Assembly: GCA_024449915.1 (NCBI GenBank)
Contig: JAMZAV010000364.1
Span: forward strand, 248,001 to 312,000
Reading direction: 5' to 3'
Origin: Sweltsa coloradensis
Taxonomy: Eukaryota > Arthropoda > Insecta > Plecoptera > Chloroperlidae
DNA length: 64,000 nucleotides
Below are positions 52,746-64,000 of this stretch, in pieces. Within the stretch, counting starts at the first letter, position 1, and every line of letters begins with the position of its first letter. The notes beneath the pieces are model-generated. The model was not told the origin of the DNA. It did not search any database and saw only the letters and a program-made list of their open reading frames with translations. The translations under genes were made by a program, and so were the position numbers.

Positions 52746-52754
52746 TAGAATTAA

Positions 52755-52933
52755 TCACCAAGATGGCTTCTAATTCGCTGCTGCGACGACACTAACCTAG
52801 AGAGTTAGACGATCCTCCGCCAGGTGGCGGAGATCTAGGGGACCTTGATTTAATTCACACATTTTGGCGGCGGTGCTAAATCCCTTCCTCGTCGACGAAC
52901 GACGAAGACGAAACGAACGCAACGCAGTTAAAC
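52755..52933 (+). promoter_or_regulatory. Upstream region and 5' UTR of gene 2
   Basis: GC-rich compared with its surroundings. It contains AAGATGGC (YY1-like, 52760-52767), a CTCF-like CCGCCAGGTGGCGG (52817-52830, 12 of 14 to the core) and TCAAGGTCC on the minus strand. No TATA box. An in-frame TAA at 52877 precedes the start codon. Confidence 0.5.
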
Positions 52934-53071
52934 ATGGCGTCGGCTGTAGAGAATGACACCGTCAAGCGGAAACTAACTGATTTACGTGTAATTGACCTAC
53001 GATTTGAATTAGAAAAGCGAGATTTGGATAAAATGGGCGTCAAGGCTGTTCTTATGGAGAGATTAATAAAG
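52934..53071 (+). CDS. Gene 2 exon 1 (SAP domain)
   Basis: Starts [14 protein letters not shown], ends MERLIK, with donor AAAG|GTAGGA. 46 residues, phase 0. It contains the two helices of the SAP fold with the conserved LRVIDLR and G-K-x-L pattern. The first ATG after an in-frame stop, in a fair context (AAACATGG). Confidence 0.88.
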
Positions 53072-56000
53072 GTAGGACTGTCGCCGATAAAGGCCCTATG
53101 CCAATAATAGTGAATTTGTGCAAGCTTGGTGATGCAGTGGACCTTGGCCTCCTAGCCCTACCCAAGCATCACCACGATCTTAGCCCGGCGTACGCCATTT
53201 TGATGCTGAAGCATTGTTTGATTACGTAAGACGACGTGAACATAATGTTTTTTAAATTTTAGGTTCTTCAGGAGGAAGGCCATGATCCCGAAACGTATCT
53301 GTTTGAAGCATCAGGAAAAACGATGACTCCTAAAAGGACCTCTACCACTAGTAAGTTAGCTAGGCCTAGCCTAGGCTAGGCAGATTGGCCATCCTCACCA
53401 TGCTGCCCACAATGGTTTTCGGTAGGGGGGCCTAGGGCTAGGCCTACCTATTTTGATTAGGGCTAAACCGGCCGTGGGAAAAAAAATGTTTATTAATACA
53501 ATTGCTGGTAGGCTAGCTAGGCCTAGAGCCTACTTCTTCAGTTGGGAGGGGGGTCTAAAAGCTTTTTACGATGTTTTGTTGGGGGTGGGGGGGCGAAGCG
53601 CTTATGTTTAACAATATTTGTATGTATGTAGGGTTGCCAAGTTTTAATAGTGAAAATACGGGAATTTCCTAAGTGTAGGGAAGGTACAAAGTCGGGGGTT
53701 TGGGGGCACAGCCCCCAATTTTTTTTTTTTACCGAGGTCATCTCTTTAAAACATTTCTATGCGTTTTAAGATAACATTTCTGACCGAGAAGCTAGTTAAA
53801 ACCCACATTATTCAAGCTGGGAATGGGATGCAGTCTTGGGGAGAAGCGCGCTACACGTAGCATGCTACTTTTACGTGTAGCGGAGCCAGTAGCGCGCTAC
53901 TTTATTAAGGGGGCATAATGTAGCGGTAGCATGCTACAATTTTTGTAGCGTTAGCGTGATATTTGCGCAACTTTTTAAGTTCCGGCGCCAGCAGTCCCAG
54001 TACCACGTAAAGTCAAAAGTCGGCACTGTAAAGTAACTTGTGACGCCCGCCGCGCCACGTCATGTGCTCGCCTTGCAGACCGGCCCGTAATCTCGTCTCA
54101 CTTGCATATTATCTCCCTCGCTTGCTCCCCGAGAGAGCGAGCCTCTCGCTCTTGCGCTCTCTCTCTCTGCATCGTGCGAAGGATACAATGCAAGCTGGAT
54201 GCAAGCGATCGCCTATCTGTCACATCGTGTGAGCTGACTTTACCAAAAATATTGCAGTGATTATTAAATTGCGTGGTGCATCTTAAGTGCTATTTTAGGG
54301 TCGTAAACAAAGATGTATCCACGATAATTAGAAGTCCGATTATTGATTTAGAGCATAAGCCGCTCAATAATTACGCCAATCATCTGAATAGCTCATTAAA
54401 ATGAAGTGATTAGTGTCATATCCCCCATCCCTTGGGACATTCCGGGCTATATCGCTATTGTCCGGCACCAGTAGGCAGAGTTGTTTGTCGCATTCTTCTG
54501 CAGCGATTCCGCGAAAAACACGTTGTTGAAAATAAGAAATGCAATATGAATGTTGAACAACAATGGAAACCGATACCATGTGCTTTTGATGATAGATCAC
54601 GGTCGAGTTGACATAAATGGAGTTAAAAATCATCGCGGCACGACGTGAAAAGGCTTTAAAAACGGGATAATTTGAGATCTCGACACTCCCTGATTAAACA
54701 CGAACATGTAGCGAAAAAGTAGCGCGCTATATTTCTTGTGTAGCGCAAAAGTAGCGCCGCTACATCTGAAAAAAAGTAGCGAAAAAGTAGCGAAGCTACT
54801 TTTTCGGGGCATGTAGCGTTAGCGATAGCATGCTACTTTTTAAAAGTAGCGACCCCAAGACTGATGGAATGTATAAAGAAACTTCATCAACAGAAAATTT
54901 ATGAACAACTTTGTGATGATAAAGGAAGCATCAACAGGTAAAGAAAGAAATTATAAATTCATTGTGCAAGTTTGATATTTTACTGTTTGTATATGTATTC
55001 GTGGTGGTGTCATGGACTTCGACGTCCCTGTATTCTCCGAGTCACTCATTTTTCGAGCCGCCGAGCGTGAATACAACAAACTTGACTGGCGGGGAACAAG
55101 GTCACCGCCTCAATGCACGGCAAGCCTGCTAAGATTTACGTCGCGGGTGCCAGCTTGTAGGGGGTGTAGGCGAGGGGAGGGTGGGGCTAGACTATCCCAG
55201 CACTGCGACCACAGGCTTTCACTGGTCAGAGCCGAGAGGACGAGGCGGGAGTTTATGAAATTTTTAATTTTTAATTAATAACTAAAGTTAAATTTACACA
55301 ATTTGGAAATACGGGAAAAGTGGTTCCCAGGTCGAGTTGATACGGGAAGCGGGAAATGACTGGAAAATACGGGAATTCCCGGGAAATACGGGAGACTTGG
55401 CAACCCTATAGGGCCTATGTATGTATGTTTTATTTGTTGGCTCATTTAGCCATTCATTACATTCCATTTACATTAGTATTGAGCATTTTCAAAATTGTTC
55501 ACATTAAGTTATAATTTCACACAGTATTTCTTCTACAACTAAAAACTATTATTACCTATGATTAAAGTATTTTATCTTACTCAAGTTCTCTGCTGTTTAT
55601 AGATAGATTTATTTGCGTAATGTATACTCTTCCCATGTAGGCCTAGGCCATGTTCTGAGTATGACATGTCATGATATGTCTAGGCTAATACATAAATACC
55701 AATACCGGTATATACAAATAATATTAAAAACATTTACAATCCGGAGAAAAAAGGTCCGATGGAGCGCTAGTGAGCAATCGGCTGTTTAGCAAGATGGCTC
55801 GGGAAAGGGGGATTGCTGCCTTTCTTGGTTAACATTGCATGGACCCAATCTTGAAACCTACTTTTTCTGTTGAAAACGTCCAGTTACATAATGAAAATGA
55901 TTCAGAACTATAGGTTGATATCTTGTGGTAGGTATGATTAAAGTTTAAACATAATGAAAATCTGTAAAGAATTAGTGATTACATAAAATGGTACGTTCTT

Positions 56001-59000
56001 CCCACGTACTGCATTTCAAATTACTAGCGCCTATGATTTGTTTGCCCTAAAACAAAGAGCATCAATTACTAATCCCAGAGCTTAAAATAACCTTGTAGTA
56101 TGATATGCTAAAGCAAGCGTGCACTTGTAATTTGACAAAATGTTAATGGCCTAGAGCTGTGATAAACTGTGAGAACAGCGCGGAAAATTGACGGCCGTCT
56201 AGCTTGGCCTAGGCCTAGTTCTTGCCAGTTTCAACCATCCCTAGGTGTCAAATGACTCGGCTAGAAGAAAACTAATAATTTTTGTTACTAGGAAAACGCT
56301 AAAGTCCCGCCGCGTTGATGGATGAGCTTTTTAAAGTGTTTAGTTTGCGTGGGATATCTTTACTTTTGCAAGTGCTTTGTTTTGCTGCCTACGCATTGTA
56401 GGTGATTGTTGTCGAGTTTCTATTGTTACCTGTCAATTGGTAGTATTTACCATAAAAAACTTAATATTAAAACCATTATTTCTATGGATTCTGGCTAACT
56501 TAAACAATTTTTTTCTTTCAAAAGGCAATACATCACCATTAACCTTAATGCCCATGTATAATATGAACATTGTAGCCCCACCCGTTTGGTCAGAATTGGC
56601 CAAATGGCACGAAAATATCGCACAAAAAATCAAAAACTTATATTAAAAGCTTTATTTCTATAGATTCTGGCTAACTTTTTAAACTTTTTCTTTCAGAAAG
56701 CAATACAACACCATCACCTTAATGTCCATGTGAAATACCAACGTTGTAGCCCCACCCGTTTGGTCAGAATCGGCCCAAATGTCACGGAAATATCGCACTA
56801 AAAATTGAAAAAATTGTAAAATGTAAAGTACGATATTCATGAGAAATATTTCTTCGATTGTACCCAAAAACGTAGCAAGTCTAAGTTCAGAGATTTCGAA
56901 GGTCCCCTCCAATTTTCATCAAGATCGGATATGCCGTTTGCCCGGTAGAGAGCGAACAGACAGAAAAAAAAACACCCGAGCTAAATTTTTTGGGGGGTCG
57001 GTGAAATTGAAGTCTTCGCTTCGCTCATCCAAAAATGTTATGGCAAATATAAATTATTTTATCTAGGTTGGGCTAGAGCACATGCATTCTTGCAGTGATC
57101 CATTTCTTACTATAATTTCTTTGATTTTCACCAAACCTCTTCTAGATTATTATCCTCTTTATTTAATACTGCCATGTACTAAACAATGTCAACTTACTAG
57201 GAAAACGCTTAAGTCCCGCCGCGTTGTTGATGAGCGTAATAGACGATTTCGCAAACCATCAGCGCACTCTATGTCGTGAGCGCATTGCATGCTGGGATGC
57301 AAGGATACATGTGTGTTGCTCACATGTAAACACTAACCTCCCTGCTCCCGGCTGCAGATGCAAGTTTCCAGTTTGTTTACATTTGATTTGGTCACTTTGA
57401 AGTGTAATTTTCCTCTATCATTTGAGTAGGGCATGTAAGTGTAGGGCCTATCAAATAATGTTCTGTGAAACAAGCCGTCTGCTAGATTCAAACACACCGT
57501 AAACATGCAGTTGCTACAGAGGATTAAGTGACGTGAGCCTATGTTCTAGGTTAGGACGACGGCGCTGTCAATTAATTTTTAAATTAAAAGAAATCAAGAG
57601 TTGTCATTAGTCTCAGTGATTTAACATGCATTAAAAATCGTGTGCTCTCCTAGTATGCCAATGTACAACATTTCCCTTGGGTAGGCCTAGGCATATTATG
57701 CTGTAATCTTGGCCGAGTAGGATCATGCAATGTCAAAATAATATTGCTTTGGTTTCGGTACGGTAGGCCCTAGGCCAAGAGAGATGTAGGCCTAGGCCCT
57801 ACCCTAGATTTTAAAAAGGGTGAAACATCATTTAGGGACTTGAAATGATCTCAGAAGATTTATCCTGTCTCATTAGGGCCTAGGCCCTACTATGCCACAC
57901 TTATTTTAGGGCAAGACCAGCTGGTTGTAATTGGTTAGTCTGGCCTAGGCTAGGCCACGACTCAGTGAGGGACCTACATATTAGTATTACTGATAAAGGC
58001 CAAATAAATATAATATAGGCTAGCTCTAGCTGCCAAGCTGGGCCTAGCTAGGGACCTAAACCCTACAATAATTAGACCTACCGTAACCTTGTAGCTAACC
58101 CCTATCCCAAAGCAAGTAGGCCTAGCCCTACCATTCACAACTAACGTAGGCCTACCTAAATAAGCCAGGAACTATCATTTAAGACTAATTGCTAGGCATT
58201 ATCAGGGATGGGGTATTGTATTTGTAAGTGGGACTGAGTATAAATAAACTCTTCTTGATAGGCCTACGGCCCTACATGATGTGGCTGGCCGGCTACTGTA
58301 AACTGGTTACCTAGGTACGTAACTAAAATTTAAATAAACGGATAGCAAATCGTAACTAGTTTTAAGTTGGCCTATCTCTTCTAGTATCTGGCTACTTTTA
58401 ATAAATCATGCTGATATTAAGGATGGGCCGCAAGGGATCGTATTTGTCGATATTTATTTTCGGAGTCTTCGAAAATATTTAAACGCAAACTTTTAAAGCT
58501 TTTACCTTTTGGTTAGTCCTGTTTACATACCCCTACTACCTACATGTAATACTTACTTCATATATATTTGGTGGCCTACTCTTCCTTGTCTAGGTGATAA
58601 ACATCTGCAGGATCCTGCTGATGTCATTAAAAAGAATAGGCTTAGGCCTACACAATTTGTCATAGGGCCACAGAACAATACATTAACAATAAGTTGCAAC
58701 GCCAAAATCAAATTCTTGCTGTAGGCCTAGTAAAAGCTCGGGATGTGTAGACCTACAATGTCCTCGATCAGCCCCCCACATGAAACATTAGTAGCGTACA
58801 ACTACAAGCCAACTAATATTATCAATGTGACACTAATAAATTTGTGGTGCCACAATATTTAATTTTTTTACAACTTTCTAGTACATAAGAATCAAAATTG
58901 GTAATTTTACGAATGGCGAAGAAAGATGAGCCGACATTTTTGTGTAGGCTATTTGGCCGATCATTAACTAAGGCCTGTGGTTTGATAGTTTGCTCGATGG

Positions 59001-62000
59001 CTTGTGTAGGTCTATACTCCTGCAATAAGATATGCAACAAATTTGTTCCTCTTGAAGTGTTAAGAAAATTAGTTGAATAGGTATTTAAACACAAATAAGT
59101 AATTTCTCATTGCATGCCAACAGAAATGTGTAGACTCCTAATTTAAAATGTCGGTAGCCCTATAGCAAAGGCCTAGTGCCAAAGTAGGCCAAATGCAATT
59201 TAGATTTTGCAAACGGAATAAGGTTAGGCCTACATCTCAGAACTAGCCTAGGTCATCTAGTTCCTACAAAATATTTGTGCCTCAAAATTATTCTGTCACA
59301 TGGATTAGGACCCACTGGCCTAACCCTACTTTGTGAGGTAGGCCTAGATGGTCTAGCTAGGTTGGGCCTATGCCACACACAATCACAACATAAGCCTCTA
59401 GGGCCCAGGGATATTCTCTAGGACACATTATGTAGCCTGGGCCCTACCTAAGTCTAGACCTAGGTAGATGAGGCAGACCATCTAGGGCAAAGTAGCCTAG
59501 GCATAGCGTGGCCTACGCCTATGCCCAATTTGCGTGTCAGTATTGTAGGGCTAGGGCTTAACCTGATCCATATCACAGTAGCCTATAATGAGTAAATAAA
59601 TAGGTAAATCAGTGGAATCACTAGGCCTAGCCTAGAACCAATACTTAGCCCTACACGAGTTCTAGATCTATATAATAAATCAATTCGCCTTAGGCCAACA
59701 ACGCTTCCTGTAACGTGGTCTTTATCGACAGGTAGAAATGATGGCATAGGGGGGAAAAAAGGTCGATGGCCTTACGGGAAGCGGCACTGTAGGAAGACAC
59801 CGATAACACATCTAAATTTCCTGCTTGGTCGCTAAACAGCTCGTGTTGCTATGACAACAATTGTTGTCACTTTCTTTTGTTTTGTGATTATTTGTTATCA
59901 GTACGTGATTGGTTGATTGGCCATACCAGATTATGACCTATGCGCCCGTTGTACCCGCCAAAATTTTTGGTTCAACTTTCAGCTAACTTTTACGAATGAA
60001 AATATTATCTAGCCTAAATAAAATAGAAATCTATTGACGCAAACAAGTCTTTGTTGTAGTAGCATGATAAAATTAAGGCATGTGTCATATTCCCTAGACT
60101 CTATTGAGTCCAGAGTTTGTAATTAGGCCTATTTTATTTCCCGCGCAAACAGCACTTTACACCAAGATTTGGGTCTAGAGCACGCTAGAGCATTATTAAC
60201 CAATGCGCATAGCTGTTTGATATCTTGGGATCAATGAATACTACCGCTGTCTAGATTGCACAGTTAAAATCTCGGCCGATTTGTAACAACAATAGCTAAT
60301 AGTGACGCAATGGCTCGTTTTTCCCGCCATTATTATTGGTGCAACTTTTGGCTTACTTTTACAATATGAAAATCTTATCTAACTTTAAAAAAATATGATA
60401 TACCCGTATTCAGAATGAAGTCCTTATTGTAGTGTTAAGTTAAGGAACATTCCCTATTGTATTAAAGTAGGCTAGTTGACTTAAAACTTAGGAAGTAGGC
60501 CCAGATGGTAATTAGACTTACCTACAGAGGCCTACAAAGCCTAACCTAATAGACTAAGCTAAGACTACATCTACTATTTTGTGTCTTGTTTATCAGAACG
60601 AGGTGGTACCGAAGTGGACAATGAATCGGAGTGCCATAGCAATGCTGATGAAACACACGATTTGTCATTGGATATTGATGAAGATATGAAGGAAGATTCT
60701 GCAGTGCAAGATGAAGAAGTAATGGAAGCTGAAGTTGAAGATAAGGAAATAACAAAGGATGACCCTAATGTTGTTGGAATTGAAGGTTCTGGGGATGATA
60801 CATCAGAAACTGTAGCTCCTCTGACAAGTCCCGTTGCTGCCAAAGATGAAGCAGTTGTATCTAAAAAGCCTCTCATTGTTGAAGACAAGAAAGGAGAAAT
60901 AGAAGAAGAAATACAAAAAGTGGAGCCAATACCAAAACCAAAGCTAGCCCAGAAGGAAGACATTCCCTCAAAAAGCCCCATTAAGCTGCCTGAAAAATCA
61001 TTGCCAGTAACTGCAAAATTGGTAGAGGCTGAAAAGCAAGCACCCGAAGCCAACGGGGTGGACAACGAAGATTCTATCAATCTAGATATTGGGGAAGATG
61101 AAGAGAAACTTTTAGCAGATGAGGTAAGTAGGCCTTGCTTCCAAAAAGTAAGATTAGATAGATACTAGGGCTGTGTGAACAAGGATTTTCCAAGTTGAGC
61201 GAGATCAAGCTGAAATTCAAATATGCTTTAATTTTGAACAAGATTTGAGATCGAGCAAAATTTTAACAAAGATCGTGCGATGAATGGTTCAAAATTTACA
61301 TAAAATTTCAAAATAAAATAACTACGAATTAAGCCTTAATACGACTATTTCCTGAAAAGATTGATTTATCTTAATTTGTATACCTAGCATGACTCAATAA
61401 AGTGCTTGATATTATCTTGTTTGAACTGTAGGCCAATCCTCATTGAAATATTCTTTTGCTTTTCAGGAAGAAAGCAGCCTAGAAAAAGACAAAGGTACTG
61501 TGACAGCTTTTTATTAATAAAGTTTACCTGTAACCTATTATTTATAAAGCCTGCCATAATAGTATGACACCATGTTGAATCAAGAGAATTTTACCCAAAA
61601 AGTAATTAATTTAAATCACATGTTTTAAAAGGAATGTTGATATGTAGGCCTATGTCACTTGTATTTTATTTCCCATCCGCTGGAAACGTCAGTTCCATCA
61701 CTTACATTCTATAAGATTGAGCTTTATCATACAATCCTCCACATTCCAGATCCAATTCAAATTTAGAGCAGTGAAGAGGAGTCTTTTAGTTTGGTTTTTT
61801 ATTGGTACTATTTAATTCTTAGTAGGCCTACATGTACTAGCTTTAAGCCTAGTCCCTAACTTAGTAGGCCTACCATTGTGAATTTGTATTACGTTCCTTT
61901 TTTGAGTTTTTTCCTTACGTTTTGAGGTTTATGTTAGACCTGCTTTGTGATTGTGAAGTCTACATAACTTCTAGGTCTACTAATACACCCGGATCCCAAT

Positions 62001-63520
62001 AGGGCATATGTCTAGCATTAGCCTAGATGTAGGCTAACCAGTTCTACTAATTTTAGATAGTCGCATAATATTTTCATTCCAATGCTAGGACCCTTTTTTT
62101 TAGGGTAGGCCTATATCAAGGATAAATTACTACATCATTTTACATATTACAAAGGATGGCAGTAGGTAGAAGTTGCTACTCAAAATTATGTACTACTGTA
62201 GTGGCTTATGAAAGTATGACCTAGGGTATCTGCTTAAAGTGGTTCTAACTTTTCAAACCGGTCTCGTTTTGGCCAATATGACATTTGTGTTGGGAACATT
62301 AATTTGGCTTCGTGAAACAGTTTTGTGTGATCTATAATCAAGTATGAGAGTGACATTTGGTGAAATCGTTGGTGATTGCTTAAATACCTACAATGAACTT
62401 ATTCTACTGCAGCTCTATCAGTAATAAGTACCCATCATTTACGCGTAGTGAAAAGGTGTACCTTCAAGAACCAGAGATGGCTTAATTAAGAAGAAAAATG
62501 AACATTTTAATATGTCTTCAGCTTTGCTGCCATGCAAAGGTTTTTATAAGTCTTCCTGTACATCGTTGTGGCTCTGGTGGTCTGTATATTGTATTCGCGT
62601 CTATAACCGTGGGTTATCCTATGAAGCAGTGCACTGTGGACAATCGAACATCTATGCATTACATTTTTGCAAGAAGCATTGGACACTTGACTTCTACAAT
62701 CAAGAACTGGAATTATAATCAAGAGTACAAAAGTGGAGATCTATTTTACTATCTTAGAGACATGAATTTGCTCTTCGTTGTATATATATGTAACCAAATC
62801 CTACTGTCATTCTCAGTATTATGTAATTAATCTCTTGATTTTACATGGTTTTGTCTCAGATTGATAACCTAGTTTGAAACATCTTATTTTGAACAATTTG
62901 AAGCATTCCACATGGTCTTTTAAGCTTAACGTGTCGACTGTACTTTCATAACAAGCTCAGTACATACTTATATTTTATCAGTCTTCTAGCTTGCTACTTC
63001 ATGTTCTGATTGGCAAATTCAGCTGTTGTTGAAGAATGCTGCAGGTGGTTCAAGAACTCATCAGATTCTACAGACCTTCCACATCCTCGCGCCCTATATG
63101 CCATCATCTCTATCCCCCTCGTCTCTCATCACAACACGAAGATAACCAACCACAACCAACCGTCATCGTTCAAGGATAACATCTCTATCATCTGTTGACA
63201 CACTTTTAATCTGGAGCATTCTCATGGTCCGGGTAAGTGGGTGTCTCGGGCGCTGACTGGATAATGCTTGTCCACTCTTTCAGTAGGCCTACAAGAGGGT
63301 GACGATCTTCGAGCTTCGTGGTGGGCGGTTTGATTGCACTTCTGGATGGTGACCGTAATCCTTCCTTGATTGTCCCTGTAGATGAGGGGGAAAGGGCAGG
63401 CAAGAATCACGAAAAAGGCATCGGCGGGGATAAAGGGGCAAAGGAGGAAGAAAGAAAACTATCATCTGGTGAAGACAAGCAAGCCAAACAAGAGGAGCTC
63501 AAAGACGACAAAGCCAAGAG
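52934..63520 (+). CDS. Gene 2: SAFB/SLTM-like SAP-domain protein (5' part, five exons)
   Basis: Exons 52934-53071, 53263-53350, 60597-61123, 61467-61494 and 63382-63520 join with matching phases (0, 1, 0, 1; open at phase 2). They encode about 306 residues. The SAP domain (about 10-55: [19 protein letters not shown], then [10 protein letters not shown]) is close to that of SAFB, SAFB2 and SLTM, which bind scaffold-attachment DNA and take part in chromatin and splicing control. A long acidic Glu/Asp-rich exon ending [16 protein letters not shown] and a Lys/Glu-rich exon follow, as before the RRM of SAFB. The RRM itself would be beyond 64000. Extra small exons in the 7.2-kb intron 2 cannot be excluded, but none is needed for phase. 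Confidence 0.82.
53263..53350 (+). CDS. Gene 2 exon 2
   Basis: Acceptor AAATTTTAG, donor CTA|GTAAGT. It encodes [19 protein letters not shown] and a short basic tail (TPKRTSTT). The GHDPETY segment matches the stretch that follows the SAP domain in SAFB-type proteins (EEG.DP..). Ends with one spare base. Confidence 0.85.
53629..55408. mobile_element. hAT-type element (TAGGGTTGCC family), 1.8 kb
   Basis: Begins TAGGGTTGCCAAGT and ends ACTTGGCAACCCTA. ATACGGGAATT motifs lie near both ends and the hairpin GGGGGCACAGCCCCC at 53702. TATGTATG stands before the left end and again a few bases past the right end, so the exact duplication is uncertain. A second element is nested at 53831. It is related to 31303-32000. 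It lies in intron 2 of gene 2. Confidence 0.65.
53831..54863. mobile_element. hAT-type MITE with GTAGCG arrays
   Basis: Starts CAGTCTTGGGG and ends CCCCAAGACTG. Flanks ATGGGATG and ATGGAATG differ at one of 8 bases. Both ends are packed with AGTAGCG and TAGCATGCTAC repeats, likely transposase binding sites. CT-rich tract at 54110-54175. No transposase. It is nested in the 53629-55408 element. Confidence 0.8.
56288..57032 (-). mobile_element. Family B Helitron2-like element
   Basis: A complete copy with CTAGGAAAACGCTAAAGTCC at left and TTCGCTCATCCAA at right, with A outside both ends (T on the element strand). It has two central monomers. It is in intron 2 of gene 2. Confidence 0.75.
57197..57240 (-). 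repeat. Isolated 3' end of family A
   Basis: CTAGGAAAACGCTTAAGTCC followed by CGCCGCGTTGTTGATGAGCG, then unrelated sequence. A terminal remnant of 44 bp. Confidence 0.65.
57241..60596. other. Intron 2 of gene 2, TAGGCCTA-rich part
   Basis: No exon or TIR element was found. From about 57660 to 59660 the hexamer AGGCCT or its one-base variants (TAGGCCTA, TAGGCCC, TAGCCT) occurs every 30-60 bases. The remainder is ordinary AT-rich sequence. Short open frames here have no recognisable content. Confidence 0.55.
60597..61123 (+). CDS. Gene 2 exon 3 (acidic region)
   Basis: Acceptor TTGTTTATCAG, donor GAG|GTAAGT. It encodes about 176 residues, very rich in Glu, Asp, Lys and Ser, without hydrophobic core: an intrinsically disordered acidic segment as found between SAP and RRM in SAFB-type proteins. 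The end, [17 protein letters not shown], looks like a conserved acidic motif. The phase (two bases completing codon 76) matches exon 2. Confidence 0.85.
61467..61494 (+). CDS. Gene 2 exon 4 (28 nt)
   Basis: A tiny exon: TTTTGCTTTTCAG, then GAAGAAAGCAGCCTAG and on to AAAG|GTACTG. It encodes EESSLEKDK and continues the acidic run in frame. The strong pyrimidine tract and exact phase fit support it despite its size. Confidence 0.65.
61495..63381. other. Intron 4 of gene 2
   Basis: No exon, RNA gene or delimited element was recognised. TAGGCCTA motifs cluster at 61640-62120. Open frames at 62498-62830 do not resemble known proteins and lack good splice sites. Confidence 0.5.
63382..63520 (+). 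CDS. Gene 2 exon 5
   Basis: Acceptor TTGATTGTCCCTGTAG; the two leading bases complete codon 261 as Asp. It encodes [20 protein letters not shown], then [19 protein letters not shown] and KDDKAKR, a charged Lys/Glu/Asp run like that just before the RRM of SAFB. The donor AAGAG|GTTGGT is weak, so the exact end is less certain. Confidence 0.68.
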
Positions 63521-64000
63521 GTTGGTTGGTCTTTAATCTGTGGGTTTGTATTCCTATTGAATTCTCCGAATGTTGCGGGAGATTTTCCGGGTGCGCCTCT
63601 CTTCCGTGCTGTGGAACGTCTCCCTTCTTCGGATTACCGGTAGATGTCGGCGACGGCTTCAGACAGAAGATATACCAGAGCAATGCAGACACGGCATGCA
63701 GTCTTGCGAGGAGCTGTTTAGAAGATTCATGGACGGTTCTGATCCACATTGATCAGGATCCTGTTGACCCCAGTACCAGTCAGGTCTGGTATGGAGCCAC
63801 TCAGACATCCAGTCGATACATATCGGGATTCCTTTATGAAGAAATCAATATTTGCATTTCTTTTCTAATGAGCGAAATTGAGGAAATAACGTTTGATACT
63901 CATCATTCGGACTAGCATATCAGTAGTACATTGCAAAAGAGGTCCCTATTTCAATAGGCAGTTAAATTTTGAATCTAATAATAAGTTAGACACTGCTCTG
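63521..64000. other. Start of intron 5 of gene 2
   Basis: No further exon was identified before the window edge; the frames open here lack SAFB-like content. The expected RRM exons (with RNP motifs) are not within the window. Confidence 0.45.

Noticed and set aside
54864..54940. A possible gene 2 exon ([19 protein letters not shown]) followed by GTAAAG.
   Set aside because: It begins exactly at the target duplication of a hAT element, lies inside a larger transposon, and has no acceptor of its own in the ancestral sequence; not needed for phase.
58590..58640. A possible exon after CTTGTCTAG reading [14 protein letters not shown].
   Set aside because: No usable donor follows, and the joined phase of exons 2 and 3 does not need it.
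60574..61080. Minus-strand Ser-rich open frame of 168 codons.
   Set aside because: Shadow of the acidic plus-strand exon, which has splice sites and SAFB-like content.
63382..63915. 177-codon frame starting at the exon 5 boundary.
   Set aside because: It is in the frame shifted from the Lys/Glu-rich exon; the ATG is the acceptor junction by chance, and the protein has no family likeness.

Overview
The window reads as AT-rich intron and intergenic DNA of a marine deuterostome invertebrate, most likely an echinoderm. This rests on spliced genes with GT-AG introns, a scaffold-attachment-factor (SAFB-like) gene and an HMG20-like gene, a very common palindromic TAGGCCTA motif, and a rich mix of DNA transposons, LINEs and Helitron-like repeats. 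No bacterial operon, CRISPR array or rRNA gene is present. The species cannot be named from the sequence.

Two plus-strand protein genes can be assembled by splice-site and phase logic. Gene 1 (9200-32771) has six exons whose phases fit exactly and give a 551-residue protein: an HMG box preceded by a basic GWPKG-type stretch, as in HMG20A/B, then one C2H2 zinc finger and a C-terminal coiled coil. Two ETS/GABP-type sites lie just upstream. Gene 2 (52934 to beyond the right edge) starts with a SAP domain (LRVIDLR), continues with acidic and lysine/glutamate-rich exons, and looks like a SAFB/SLTM-type nuclear scaffold and RNA-binding protein whose RRM would lie outside the window.

Nearly everything else is mobile DNA. 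1-8.9 kb is a nearly continuous chain of nonautonomous rolling-circle (Helitron2/Helentron-like) elements; further copies lie at 15.3, 23.8, 25.8, 26.4, 29.0, 45.6, 50.0 and 56.3 kb. They share a 5' TTGGATGAGC-type end, the same sequence inverted just inside the 3' end, a small AACGC/GCGTT hairpin, a CCTAG terminus, T on both flanks, and central tandem monomers of about 162 or 175 bp. Five sequence families share this 3' architecture.

Introns of gene 1 and the region between the genes also hold a broken LINE with reverse transcriptase, several LINE tails, and cut-and-paste elements that can be delimited by target duplications: hAT-type (8 bp), piggyBac-type (TTAA), pogo-type (TA), CACTA-type (3 bp), and a 0.93 kb foldback palindrome. 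Some are nested three deep (34.7-37.9 kb). From about 40 to 45.6 kb no gene or clear element was recognised. The introns of gene 2 are crowded with the TAGGCCTA motif.
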